Below, one piece after another: positions 56,076 to 64,000 of a DNA stretch of 64,000 nt. The translations under genes were made by a program, and so were the position numbers. This stretch comes from Shewanella glacialimarina (GTDB taxonomy: Bacteria > Pseudomonadota > Gammaproteobacteria > Enterobacterales > Shewanellaceae). The stretch lies in NCBI RefSeq assembly GCF_020511155.1, contig NZ_CP041216.1, positions 1,612,001-1,676,000 on the forward strand, read 5' to 3'. The notes under the pieces are model-generated. The model saw only the letters and a list, made by a program, of their open reading frames with translations. It was not told the DNA's origin and searched no databases. Numbering within the stretch: the first letter of the stretch is position 1; every line of letters starts with the position of its first letter.

Positions 56076-56097
56076 CAGCCTAGGCTGCTATTTTTTT
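56072..56097 (+). terminator. Terminator of the micro-ORF unit
   Basis: ATAGCAGCC and GGCTGCTAT form a perfect palindromic stem with a minimal TA centre, followed by seven T. No larger plus-strand gene precedes it, so it belongs to the micro-ORF transcript. Confidence 0.88.
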
Positions 56098-56238
56098 GTT
56101 GTATTTTTTGGAGAGTAATCTAAAGGTTAACTGACCTTATCTGGCAAGTTTTTTGTAGGTAGTGATTAGTATGTTGTCGTTCATAATGATTGAACACGGA
56201 TTAAGCGTACTTCGAACAACAATAATAAACTCAGGTTA

Positions 56239-56676
56239 TTAGCCACTAATACGGCCTTTTTCTGGTAATACTTCTACAATAATCCACTTTTTACCTTTCT
56301 TCTTTAAATGCAGTGTTCTGTCGTCTACCCAAGGTCTACCGCCTTTAAGTCCTTCCATTTTGACAATAATAGTCACTTCATCAGTAAACTTACGAAAAAA
56401 ATCGATATCGATTTCATCAATGCTCATATTGACTTCGGTCATTGATAATCCCATCACATGACGCTGTACTGATGAGGCAATGTGGTAGTGTTCTAATACT
56501 TCACGTAACTCAGGTGTTACGTAGGGTAACGCTTTACTTATGTCCCTTTCGTTATAGATAGCTTCTAAAAAACTTAATGTGACACTTTCTGGTGTTTGTG
56601 GGGCTTCGCCTTTTTCAATGACTTTTTCACAGCCTAATAAGGCTATCAAGCTAAAAATAAATACAAATCTAAACAT
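56239..56676 (-). CDS. Small lipoprotein of unknown function (NTF2-like)
   Basis: 145 residues with a lipoprotein signal (FVFIFSLIALLGC-E). The mature part PESVTLSFLEAIYNERDISKAL...VTPELREVLEHYH and the C-terminal beta strands VTIIVKMEGL...DRTLHLKKKGKKWIIVEVLPE suggest a small cone-shaped NTF2/DUF4878-like fold, common among envelope lipoproteins. Shewanella-type conserved hypothetical by impression. A candidate DnaA-box pair lies about 240 bp upstream. Confidence 0.7.
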   Translation of the reverse strand: MFRFVFIFSLIALLGCEKVIEKGEAPQTPESVTLSFLEAIYNERDISKALPYVTPELREVLEHYHIASSVQRHVMGLSMTEVNMSIDEIDIDFFRKFTDEVTIIVKMEGLKGGRPWVDDRTLHLKKKGKKWIIVEVLPEKGRISG

Positions 56677-57110
56677 AAAAATATGCTGTTCCTATAAAGA
56701 CACTCATTAAGGGATGACCCCGTTAGAGTATTAAAATGCCGTTAAAGCCTACAGTTTGTGCAAAACCTAGCCAAATGAATGGGTAATAGTATCTATAATT
56801 AAATTATCACTGGCAAGGTAAGTCTATAAATTGCTATGGTGAATTGGTGTAAACAATGTATTCGCCTTTAATTGCAGTATTTATAACTGCGAGTAAATTT
56901 TTACATCTTAAAGGTTATCCACAGAATCTGTGGACAAGTATGTGAATGGATTAATGATGGCTGATTAAGTCATTGTTTTTTATTAGCTATATTTCGTGGT
57001 TAAAAAGTGCCTTTTACGTATTATTGAAAGATATTAAAAAGCACTGCTTATTAGCAGTGCTTTTTTGTTAGCTTGAATAATAGCTTTGAAGCAATAATAT
57101 TGGTTGTTGG
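56677..57110. other. Intergenic region with an inverted pair of DnaA-box-like 9-mers
   Basis: About 430 bp between the lipoprotein start and the 3' end of pta. TTATCCACA at 56915-56923 is a perfect DnaA box; TGTGGACAA at 56930-56938 is TTGTCCACA on the other strand, forming an inverted pair with a 6-bp gap. The remaining AT-rich sequence shows nothing further except the pta terminator. Confidence 0.5.
57036..57066. terminator. Terminator after pta
   Basis: GCACTGC (57041-57047) pairs with GCAGTGC (57054-57060), flanked by an A-run and a T-run; on the minus strand it ends the ackA-pta transcript about 45 bp after the pta stop. Confidence 0.9.
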
Positions 57111-59267
57111 CTAAGATTTAGCCTTTGCTTCATTTTGTGCGGATTGAATAGCCGTCAATGCGATAGTGTAAACAATATCATCGACTAATGCGCCGCGAGA
57201 TAAGTCATTTACAGGTTTACGCATGCCTTGCAACATTGGTCCAATACTGACTAGATCGGCACTACGCTGAACCGCTTTGTAGGTTGTGTTACCCGTATTC
57301 AAATCTGGGAAAATAAATACTGTGGCTTTACCCGCGACTGGACTATTAGGTGCTTTAGACATGGCGACATTAGGCATAACCGCGGCATCATATTGTAATG
57401 GACCGTCAATGATGAGGTCGGGACGTTTTTCTTTGGCAATACGAGTTGCTTCACGTACTTTATCCACATCTGATCCCGTACCTGAAGTACCTGTTGAATA
57501 ACTTATCATAGCGACACGAGGTTCAATACCAAATGCAGCAGCAGATTCTGCAGATTGAATTGCAATGTCTGCCAACTGTTCAGGGTTGGGATCTGGATTA
57601 ATGGCACAGTCGCCGTATACGAGCACCTGGTCTGGCATCAACATAAAGAATATCGAAGAGACTAAGCTTGAGCCTGGCGCTGTTTTGATCAGCTGCAATG
57701 GAGGGCGAATCGTATTCGCTGTGGTATTGATTGCACCAGATACAATGCCGTCAACTTCATTTTCAGCCAACATCATAGTACCGAGTACCATGTTATCTTC
57801 TAGCTGCTCTCTGGCTACGACTTCCGTTAAGCCTTTATGGCGACGAAGGTTTAGCATAGGTTCGACGTATTTCTCACGTGCGGTTTCAGGGTCGATAATT
57901 TCAACTCCTTCACCTAGCACCACATCTTGAACCGAAGCAATACGAAGAATCTCTTCTCTATTGCCTAACAATACACAACGGGCAATACCACGTTCAGCGC
58001 AAATAGCCGCAGCTTTAATGGTGCGTGGCTCTTCGCCTTCAGGTAGCACAATTTTCTTGCGCGCAGCACGAGCTAATTCGGTTAGTTTGTAACGGAAAGC
58101 GGGCGGTGATAAGCGATGTTCGCGAGTTGAATCCTGAGTGACACTTTCGATCCAGCTTTGATCGATATGGCTGGCGACATATTCTTGTACTTTCTCAACT
58201 CGAACCGCATCGTCTACAGGTACTTCATGATCAAAACGTTGAATGTTGAGTGAGGTTTGCCAGGTGTTACTGTCAATTAAGAATACCGGTAAACCTGTTT
58301 CGAATGCCTGTTCGCATAATTTCATAATTTCAGGTTCAGGCTCATAGCCACCGGTCAGCAGTAATGCACCAATTTTGACACCATTCATTGCCGCTAAACA
58401 GGCCGAGACGATAACATCAGATCGATCACCAGAGGTGACCAATAATGAGTTAGTCTTAATATGGGTTACCATATTAGGAATTGAACGAGCACAAAAAGTG
58501 ACACGACGCATGCGTCGAATATGCATTTCACCCGCATTGATTATTCTGGCATTTAAATGTTTTGCTAAATCTGATGCACGAGGCGAAATCAAATCTAAAT
58601 TAAATGGTACGCTGCCAAGAATGCGCAGTGGGCTTTTTCCTGGTAGCTGAAACATGCCTGCGGTATCACCGACTTTAACGTTGTTATGATCAAATACTTC
58701 AGACAAGTCTGGACGAGCACGACCTTCATTATCGGTAGGAGCGCCAATTTTGTTAATAATAGAACCAATTACGCGTTTATTTTTAGCCCCACCCCATGAG
58801 TTATAAGCAATTTCTAAGCGGTTCATTAAGCCATTAGGGGTGTCATTACCTGGTGTTGCAATGAAAATAACATCAGCATCAAGTGCTTTGGCTATTTCAT
58901 AGTTAATATCATCGGCAAATGGGTGGCTGCGGGTAGGCACTAACCCTTCTACTACAATAATTTCAGTATTGGCGGCACACTCTGATGCCCGTGCAATAAT
59001 TTGCTCCATTAGCACATCTGTTTGTTCAGAGCGGATTAACGCTTCAGCGTGCTCCATACCAAATGGCTCTAACGGATTAACGGTGGGCGATTTGCTTAAA
59101 ATGGTGGTAGAGCGCTCAGGGCCTTTATCGCCAGAGCGTATTTGTGCAATTGGCTTGAAAAATTGTACTTTTACGCCCTTACGTTCAAGCGCGCGCACCA
59201 TACCTAAACTGAGTGATGTTAAGCCCACGCCGATACCGATCGGAACGAGCATAATATTTCGAGACAT
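57111..59267 (-). CDS. pta: Phosphate acetyltransferase
   Basis: 718 residues, the long three-domain type: N-terminal P-loop-like domain ([22 protein letters not shown]), central DRTGG domain (about residues 215-330), C-terminal catalytic PTA_PTB domain from about 385 ([29 protein letters not shown] ... [16 protein letters not shown]). It interconverts acetyl-CoA and acetyl phosphate, downstream of PflB and upstream of AckA. It follows ackA by 90 bp, with no strong terminator between, so they form one unit. Confidence 0.96.
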   Translation of the reverse strand: MSRNIMLVPIGIGVGLTSLSLGMVRALERKGVKVQFFKPIAQIRSGDKGPERSTTILSKSPTVNPLEPFGMEHAEALIRSEQTDVLMEQIIARASECAANTEIIVVEGLVPTRSHPFADDINYEIAKALDADVIFIATPGNDTPNGLMNRLEIAYNSWGGAKNKRVIGSIINKIGAPTDNEGRARPDLSEVFDHNNVKVGDTAGMFQLPGKSPLRILGSVPFNLDLISPRASDLAKHLNARIINAGEMHIRRMRRVTFCARSIPNMVTHIKTNSLLVTSGDRSDVIVSACLAAMNGVKIGALLLTGGYEPEPEIMKLCEQAFETGLPVFLIDSNTWQTSLNIQRFDHEVPVDDAVRVEKVQEYVASHIDQSWIESVTQDSTREHRLSPPAFRYKLTELARAARKKIVLPEGEEPRTIKAAAICAERGIARCVLLGNREEILRIASVQDVVLGEGVEIIDPETAREKYVEPMLNLRRHKGLTEVVAREQLEDNMVLGTMMLAENEVDGIVSGAINTTANTIRPPLQLIKTAPGSSLVSSIFFMLMPDQVLVYGDCAINPDPNPEQLADIAIQSAESAAAFGIEPRVAMISYSTGTSGTGSDVDKVREATRIAKEKRPDLIIDGPLQYDAAVMPNVAMSKAPNSPVAGKATVFIFPDLNTGNTTYKAVQRSADLVSIGPMLQGMRKPVNDLSRGALVDDIVYTIALTAIQSAQNEAKAKS

Positions 59268-59357
59268 ATAAACCTCAATAAAATTTTAATGACTAAAGCC
59301 AAACCTCTAAAGCTGAGTTTGCTTAGTTTTTGTTAGGTGTGCTTATTTTAACCGAGT

Positions 59358-60575
59358 CTATTTAGCTGAGATTAATTTAACCGCATCTTCAGCAATAACC
59401 CACTCTTCATTAGTTGGAATAACCATAGCCACAGGGCTATTATCAGCGGTAATAATACCGTCGTGGCCGAAACGAGCAGCTTTGTTTTTAGTATCATCGA
59501 CTTTGAAGTTAAATATAGCTAATAAATCTAATACCTTTGCACGAATTAAGTCAGAGTTTTCACCAATACCACCAGTGAAAATTATCGCATCTAATCGTCC
59601 TAGTGGCACTGTATATGATGCAATATACTTGGCTAAACGATAGCAGAAAATCTCTAGTGCTAATGTCGCGCCTTTGTGGCCATCTTGATAGCCTTCTTCA
59701 ATGCCACGACAATCATTAGTCAGTTCTGAAATCCCCAGTAGTCCACTTTGCTTATTTAACAGGTTGTTGACTTCAGTTAGGGTGTATCCGAGTTGATTGA
59801 CTAAATGAAAAATAATCGATGGGTCTAAGTCGCCACAACGTGTGCCCATCACTAGACCTTCAAGTGGGGTTAACCCCATTGAAGTATCAACACTTTTACC
59901 GCCTTTAATCGCAGTAACCGATGCGCCATTGCCCAAGTGTGCGACGATAACATTGGTATCGGCAATGTCTTTGTTTAATACTTTTGCCGCTTCACGGCTG
60001 ACATAAAAATGACTGGTACCGTGCATGCCATAGCGACGAATGCCATGCTCGCGATACAATTTATATGGAAGAGCATAAATATAGGCTTTTTCAGGCATTG
60101 ACTGGTGAAATGCGGTATCAAATACTGCTACTTGAGGCAGTGTTGGAAATGATGCCATTGCTGCACGAATACCAATTAAGTGAGCCGGGTTATGAAGCGG
60201 AGCAAGTGATGCGCAGTTTTCAATACCCTGAATGACATCAGGAGTGATAATCACTGAGCGGGTGAATTTCTCGCCACCATGAACAATACGATGACCAATG
60301 GCTTTGATCTGTGCGGCTAATTCTGGATGGCCCGCTAGAATAGTTTTAACAATATATTCAACGGCTTCACGATGTGCGGTAAATGCGCCTAACTTTGCTT
60401 CGTTTTTGCCGCCTTGAGCTTTCCATTTAATGCGCGAGTCCTCAAGGCCAAAGCATTCTGCTAAACCTGAAATGTGCTCTTCACCCGATTGGGCGCCAAT
60501 AACGGCAAATTTTAGCGATGAACTGCCGCAGTTTAAAACTAATACTAAATCATCTGACTCTAGGTTATCTGACAT
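59358..60575 (-). CDS. ackA: Acetate kinase
   Basis: 405 residues. Opens with the ASKHA phosphate motif [16 protein letters not shown]; further motifs [60 protein letters not shown] and FTGGIGENS. Makes ATP and acetate from acetyl phosphate in fermentation. Divergent from yfbV, as in Shewanella and E. coli surroundings. Confidence 0.97.
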   Translation of the reverse strand: MSDNLESDDLVLVLNCGSSSLKFAVIGAQSGEEHISGLAECFGLEDSRIKWKAQGGKNEAKLGAFTAHREAVEYIVKTILAGHPELAAQIKAIGHRIVHGGEKFTRSVIITPDVIQGIENCASLAPLHNPAHLIGIRAAMASFPTLPQVAVFDTAFHQSMPEKAYIYALPYKLYREHGIRRYGMHGTSHFYVSREAAKVLNKDIADTNVIVAHLGNGASVTAIKGGKSVDTSMGLTPLEGLVMGTRCGDLDPSIIFHLVNQLGYTLTEVNNLLNKQSGLLGISELTNDCRGIEEGYQDGHKGATLALEIFCYRLAKYIASYTVPLGRLDAIIFTGGIGENSDLIRAKVLDLLAIFNFKVDDTKNKAARFGHDGIITADNSPVAMVIPTNEEWVIAEDAVKLISAK

Positions 60576-60747
60576 AATTAGACCTTACTAAGCTTAATCA
60601 AAAATTTTAAAGAGTGCGCCGCATAATCGATGTTAGGCAGTGCATTGGTATCGTGTGTTAGCCAACATCATTTTGGCTGTTTATTTGGGACAAACTTACT
60701 CAATATGCTATTGTTTAAGTATGTTCCACCATGTTAGGTAATTCTCT

Positions 60748-61191
60748 TTGGTACTCAATGTTGTCACGCTAATTCGCGACGGTAAAAAATACATGTCCAC
60801 TTGGCCCATGGTGCGCCAGTTAGGCTTTTATTTTCCTGAATATCGTGTCGTTAAAGCGACTCAAACTGCCTTTTGGGCAATGCCAGTTATTGCCTTATTT
60901 GTTGCATCTAGCCAAATTTATGTTTTAGGTTGGGGTCATTTCCCCCAAACTTTGGCGATGACCCTGTTTATTATTAGTTTACCTATTCAAGGCTTGCTCT
61001 GGCTTGGTTGGCGTTCACGTCATCCATTGCCATTAAGTTTGTTTGATTGGAGCAATCAGCTTAGTCAAAAACTCAACCAAATGGGCGTTAATTGCCAACC
61101 ACTAGGTGCCAAAGCGTGTTACTTAGATTTTGCTAGCTTACTTAATATTGCCTTTAACCGATTGGATAAGCATTATTGGGATGAGCTATAA
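60748..61191 (+). CDS. yfbV: YfbV (DUF412) terminus-macrodomain insulation protein
   Basis: 147 residues with two membrane helices (about 45-63 and 70-90, including LFIISLPIQGLLWLGWRSRHPLP) and conserved LIRDGKKYMSTWPM and ALLNIAFNRLD-like ends. The conserved LxRxGxxY..TWPM block lies before the first ATG (60793), so translation probably starts at the TTG at 60748, with TTAGG about 10 bp upstream. In E. coli YfbV limits interactions between the Ter macrodomain and flanking DNA. Beside ackA in many enterics too. Confidence 0.9.
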   Translation: MVLNVVTLIRDGKKYMSTWPMVRQLGFYFPEYRVVKATQTAFWAMPVIALFVASSQIYVLGWGHFPQTLAMTLFIISLPIQGLLWLGWRSRHPLPLSLFDWSNQLSQKLNQMGVNCQPLGAKACYLDFASLLNIAFNRLDKHYWDEL

Positions 61192-61229
61192 GTTACATGT
61201 GCTAACATTACCTAACTGTAAGCATCGGA

Positions 61230-61967
61230 TTAAAAAATAGCTTCAATACCACGGTCAGTGAATACTTGTTTAATGGATAACATGGTTTGTTCACTTGGCG
61301 GTGATAAATTAGCAAGAGGCGATGCTTCGCCATAGGCTTGCCATTTATGCTCACCTAGCTGGTGAAACGGCAATAATTCTACTTTTTCCACATTGGTCAT
61401 GGGCTTGATAAATTCAGCAAGCTTAATTGCCGATTCAATATCATCGGTAAAACCATTGACCACCACATAGCGTATCCAGGTTTTTTGCCCTCGAGTTGCC
61501 AGGTACTGAGCAAATTGCAATGTGCGTTGATTGCTGACTTTTGTGAGCAAAATATGAGTTGGGTCGTCCATTTGTTTAATATCGAGTAACACTAAATCAG
61601 TACTATCAAGTAACTCATCGATAACAGGATCGTATTTTCGGACAAAGCCATTGGTATCAAGACAAGTATGAATAGCTTGGTCTTTACAGGCTTTGAAAAG
61701 CTCAGCGACAAATTCGGCCTGTAAAATGGCTTCACCACCACTTGCAGTAACTCCGCCGCCACTGGCTTCTAAAAAGGGGCGATAGGTGATAATTTGCGAC
61801 ATCAACTCACCAACAGTGACTTCTTTACCGGCCTCTAAGTCCCAGGTATCACGGTTATGGCAGTATTGGCAGCGCATTAAGCAGCCTTGCATAAAAGCAA
61901 TGTAGCGAATACCAGGACCATCAACGGTACCAAATGATTCGATGGAGTGGATGCGTCCCTTTGCCAT
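61230..61967 (-). CDS. pflA: Pyruvate formate-lyase activating enzyme
   Basis: 245 residues; the radical-SAM cluster motif is in [15 protein letters not shown] (CxxxCxxC), with [11 protein letters not shown] before it and the SAM-binding [14 protein letters not shown] after. It installs the glycyl radical on PflB anaerobically. It lies 87 bp after pflB; a hairpin with a T-run lies between, so pflA may be expressed at lower level. AAAGGGTG lies before the ATG (minus strand). Confidence 0.96.
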   Translation of the reverse strand: MAKGRIHSIESFGTVDGPGIRYIAFMQGCLMRCQYCHNRDTWDLEAGKEVTVGELMSQIITYRPFLEASGGGVTASGGEAILQAEFVAELFKACKDQAIHTCLDTNGFVRKYDPVIDELLDSTDLVLLDIKQMDDPTHILLTKVSNQRTLQFAQYLATRGQKTWIRYVVVNGFTDDIESAIKLAEFIKPMTNVEKVELLPFHQLGEHKWQAYGEASPLANLSPPSEQTMLSIKQVFTDRGIEAIF

Positions 61968-62008
61968 ATAACACCCTTTATAAATGAGAGTAATAAACCA
62001 ATATTCAA

Positions 62009-62040
62009 TAAAAAAGCTGCATCGAATATTCGATACAGCT
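62009..62040 (-). terminator. Hairpin between pflB and pflA (attenuator or partial terminator)
   Basis: AGCTG (62015-62019) pairs with CAGCT (62036-62040) around an ATCGAATATTCGAT palindrome, with one mismatch. On the minus strand a T-run follows, immediately after the pflB stop. Confidence 0.7.
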
Positions 62041-62054
62041 AATTTTAGCAGAGT

Positions 62055-64000
62055 TTATAAACCTTTAGTGAAGGTTCTGGTGATAACGTCTTGCTGCTGC
62101 TCTGTGGTAAGAGCATTAAAACGCACAGCGTAGCCAGACACTCGAATGGTGAGTTGTGGATACTTGTCTGGATTAATAATCGCATCTTCAAGCATTTCAC
62201 GGTTCATCACGTTAACGTTCAAATGTTGACCACCTTGTTGATGATCATTGTGCATGAAGTAACCATCCATCAATGCAGCAAGGTTATTGCGACGCGTACT
62301 ATCTTCTTTACCTAGCGCATTGGGCACAATAGAGAAGGTATAAGAAATACCGTCTTGTGCGTGCTCAAAGGGTAGCTTGCCCACAGAGGTTAATGATGCA
62401 ATAGCGCCATTTTCATCACGACCATGCATTGGGTTGGCACCTGGCGCAAAAGGCGCACCAGAGCGGCGGCCATCTGGCGTGTTACCGGTTTTCTTACCAT
62501 AAACCACGTTAGAGGTAATGGTTAAGATTGATTGAGTAGGTATCGCATTGCGATACATTTTTTTATCGCGAATTTTCGCCATAAAACGCTCAACTAAGTC
62601 ACAGGCGATATCATCTACACGTGAGTCATTATTACCAAACTTCGGATAATCACCTTCAATATCAAAATCAACGGCAATACCACTCTCATCACGAATAGGT
62701 TTTACTTTGGCATATTTAATCGCTGAAAGTGAGTCAGCTGCAATCGATAAACCGGCAATACCACAGGCCATAGTACGACGAACATCACGGTCGTGTAATG
62801 CCATTAACGCAGCTTCATAAGAATACTTATCGTGCATAAAGTGAATACTATTAAGTGCTGTGACATATTGGGTCGCTAACCAATCCATTTGCGAATCTAA
62901 ACGCGTCATCACATCATCAAAATCTAGCACTGTGTCAGTAATTGCTGCGGTTTTTGGGGCAATTTGTTTTTTAAGCTTTTCGTCAACGCCACCATTAATA
63001 GCGTAAAGCATGGTTTTGGCTAAGTTAGCGCGAGCACCGAAAAACTGCATATGTTTGCCGACAATCATAGGGCTAACACAACAGGCAATCGCATAATCGT
63101 CCGATTGGAAGTCTGGGCGCATTAGGTCGTCATTTTCATACTGAATTGAGCTGGTATCGATAGTGACTTTTGCGCAATAACTTTTAAAGCCCTGTGGCAA
63201 TTTTGTTGACCACAATACGGTGATATTTGGCTCAGGGCTTGGGCCCATATTGTATAGGGTATGTAAGAAACGGAAACTTGATTTAGTCACTAAAGTACGA
63301 CCGTCTACACCCATACCTGCAATAGATTCTGTTGCCCAAATAGGGTCGCCAGAGAATAGTTCATCGTATTCAGGGGTGCGTAAAAAACGAACCATACGCA
63401 GTTTCATCACAAAATGGTCAACCATTTCCTGAGCCTGTTGTTCAGTAATGATGCCATTTTTAATATCACGTTCAATAAAGATATCTAGAAATGATGAGGT
63501 ACGCCCTAAAGACATTGCCGCGCCATTTTGGCTTTTAACTGCCGCTAAATAACCAAAATAGGTCCACTGAATAGCTTCTTTCGCTGACGTGGCGGGTACT
63601 GAAATATCACAGCCATATTTAGCGGCCATCACTTTCATTTGCGTTAATGCACGGTATTGTTCAGATATTTCTTCGCGAAGCTGGATAACGTTATTGAGAT
63701 CGTCACCCGCTTCCATTTGAGCCTGTAAAGAGGTGAACTGGGCAAGCTTGTCTTGCATTAAATAGTCGATACCGTATAAGGCAATACGACGGTAATCACC
63801 AATAATTCGACCACGGCCATAAGCATCAGGTAAGCCAGTTAATATCCCCGATTTACGACAAGCCATAATTTCAGGGGTGTAAACATCAAATACACCCTGA
63901 TTGTGGGTTTTACGTAGCTCAGAATAAATGTAGTTAATATCACTGTCTAATTCGCGGTCGTAAGCTTTACACGAGCCTTCAACCATACGAATGCCACCAT
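62055..64000 (-). CDS. pflB: Formate C-acetyltransferase (pyruvate formate-lyase), N-terminus outside window
   Basis: About 648 of the usual ~760 residues are present. The frame runs to the window edge as [17 protein letters not shown], so an apparent Met start at 63986 is internal; about 110 residues are missing. The catalytic Cys pair is in [19 protein letters not shown] and the C-terminal glycyl-radical site in [11 protein letters not shown] (RVSGYAVRF). It cleaves pyruvate with CoA to acetyl-CoA and formate under anaerobiosis; acetyl-CoA then goes through Pta-AckA, encoded alongside. Confidence 0.97.
   Translation of the reverse strand, partial: GGIRMVEGSCKAYDRELDSDINYIYSELRKTHNQGVFDVYTPEIMACRKSGILTGLPDAYGRGRIIGDYRRIALYGIDYLMQDKLAQFTSLQAQMEAGDDLNNVIQLREEISEQYRALTQMKVMAAKYGCDISVPATSAKEAIQWTYFGYLAAVKSQNGAAMSLGRTSSFLDIFIERDIKNGIITEQQAQEMVDHFVMKLRMVRFLRTPEYDELFSGDPIWATESIAGMGVDGRTLVTKSSFRFLHTLYNMGPSPEPNITVLWSTKLPQGFKSYCAKVTIDTSSIQYENDDLMRPDFQSDDYAIACCVSPMIVGKHMQFFGARANLAKTMLYAINGGVDEKLKKQIAPKTAAITDTVLDFDDVMTRLDSQMDWLATQYVTALNSIHFMHDKYSYEAALMALHDRDVRRTMACGIAGLSIAADSLSAIKYAKVKPIRDESGIAVDFDIEGDYPKFGNNDSRVDDIACDLVERFMAKIRDKKMYRNAIPTQSILTITSNVVYGKKTGNTPDGRRSGAPFAPGANPMHGRDENGAIASLTSVGKLPFEHAQDGISYTFSIVPNALGKEDSTRRNNLAALMDGYFMHNDHQQGGQHLNVNVMNREMLEDAIINPDKYPQLTIRVSGYAVRFNALTTEQQQDVITRTFTKGL

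Noticed and set aside
1-64000. tRNA, rRNA, insertion sequences, prophage or integrase genes
   Set aside because: Looked for by eye on both strands; no cloverleaf with CCA-type end, no transposase or integrase motif found. Short tRNA-like folds cannot be fully excluded without a program.

Overview
The window looks like chromosome of a marine gammaproteobacterium, most probably Shewanella or a close relative. I base this on gene content and order: acs next to a CrbS-type symporter/histidine kinase, ackA-pta beside yfbV and the pfl genes, queF divergent from syd with a DUF2310 gene nearby, and a tandem pair of CsrB-type sRNAs. Base composition is moderately AT-rich throughout. I see no phage, plasmid, transposase, CRISPR or tRNA.

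Region by region. (1) 1-14086: an exopolysaccharide locus. It starts inside a GDP-fucose synthase gene and continues with gmm, manC and manB (GDP-mannose/GDP-fucose supply). An undecaprenyl-phosphate sugar transferase follows, then a set resembling the Vibrio vpsL-M-N-O-P order: beta-barrel, export protein, tyrosine kinase, PHP phosphatase, VpsP-like protein, ligase/polymerase, and finally galU. A roughly 680-bp tandem array of REP-like units sits just before the ligase gene and carries degenerate copies of that gene's own early codons. (2) 14.4-21.1 kb: DcaP-like porin, glutaredoxin 1, RadD helicase, and a membrane LytTR regulator divergent from a DUF2141 protein and a carotenoid oxygenase. 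(3) 21.1-28.4 kb: acs divergent from a CrbS-like hybrid kinase, a GST, then a gene-free stretch of octamer repeats running into REP-like hairpins. (4) 28.4-36.4 kb: amidohydrolase lipoprotein, Sfp-type phosphopantetheinyl transferase, S10 peptidase, alkylsulfatase with a divergent LysR regulator. (5) 36.5-41.2 kb: queF, syd, DUF2310 and other small housekeeping or unknown genes. (6) 41.2-42.5 kb: two tandem CsrB-family sRNA genes, each about 400 nt with roughly 23 GGA motifs, a terminator, and a GacA/UvrY-type site about 175-180 bp upstream of the probable start. (7) 42.5-55.6 kb: HU-like protein, rplY, tamB-tamA, isoaspartyl peptidase, CBS protein, hrpA. (8) 55.6-64 kb: a possible pair of very short ORFs with their own terminator, a small lipoprotein, then pta, ackA, yfbV, pflA and pflB (cut by the right edge).

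Shared themes are acetate and C1/C2 metabolism (acs/CrbS, ackA-pta, pfl), surface polysaccharide, and the Csr global switch, which in related bacteria controls both biofilm and carbon metabolism. The most noteworthy items are the CsrB pair with its matching upstream elements, the REP array with captured ligase codons, and the uncharacterised micro-ORF pair at 55.9-56.1 kb. All functional calls come from reading the sequence; no database search was run.
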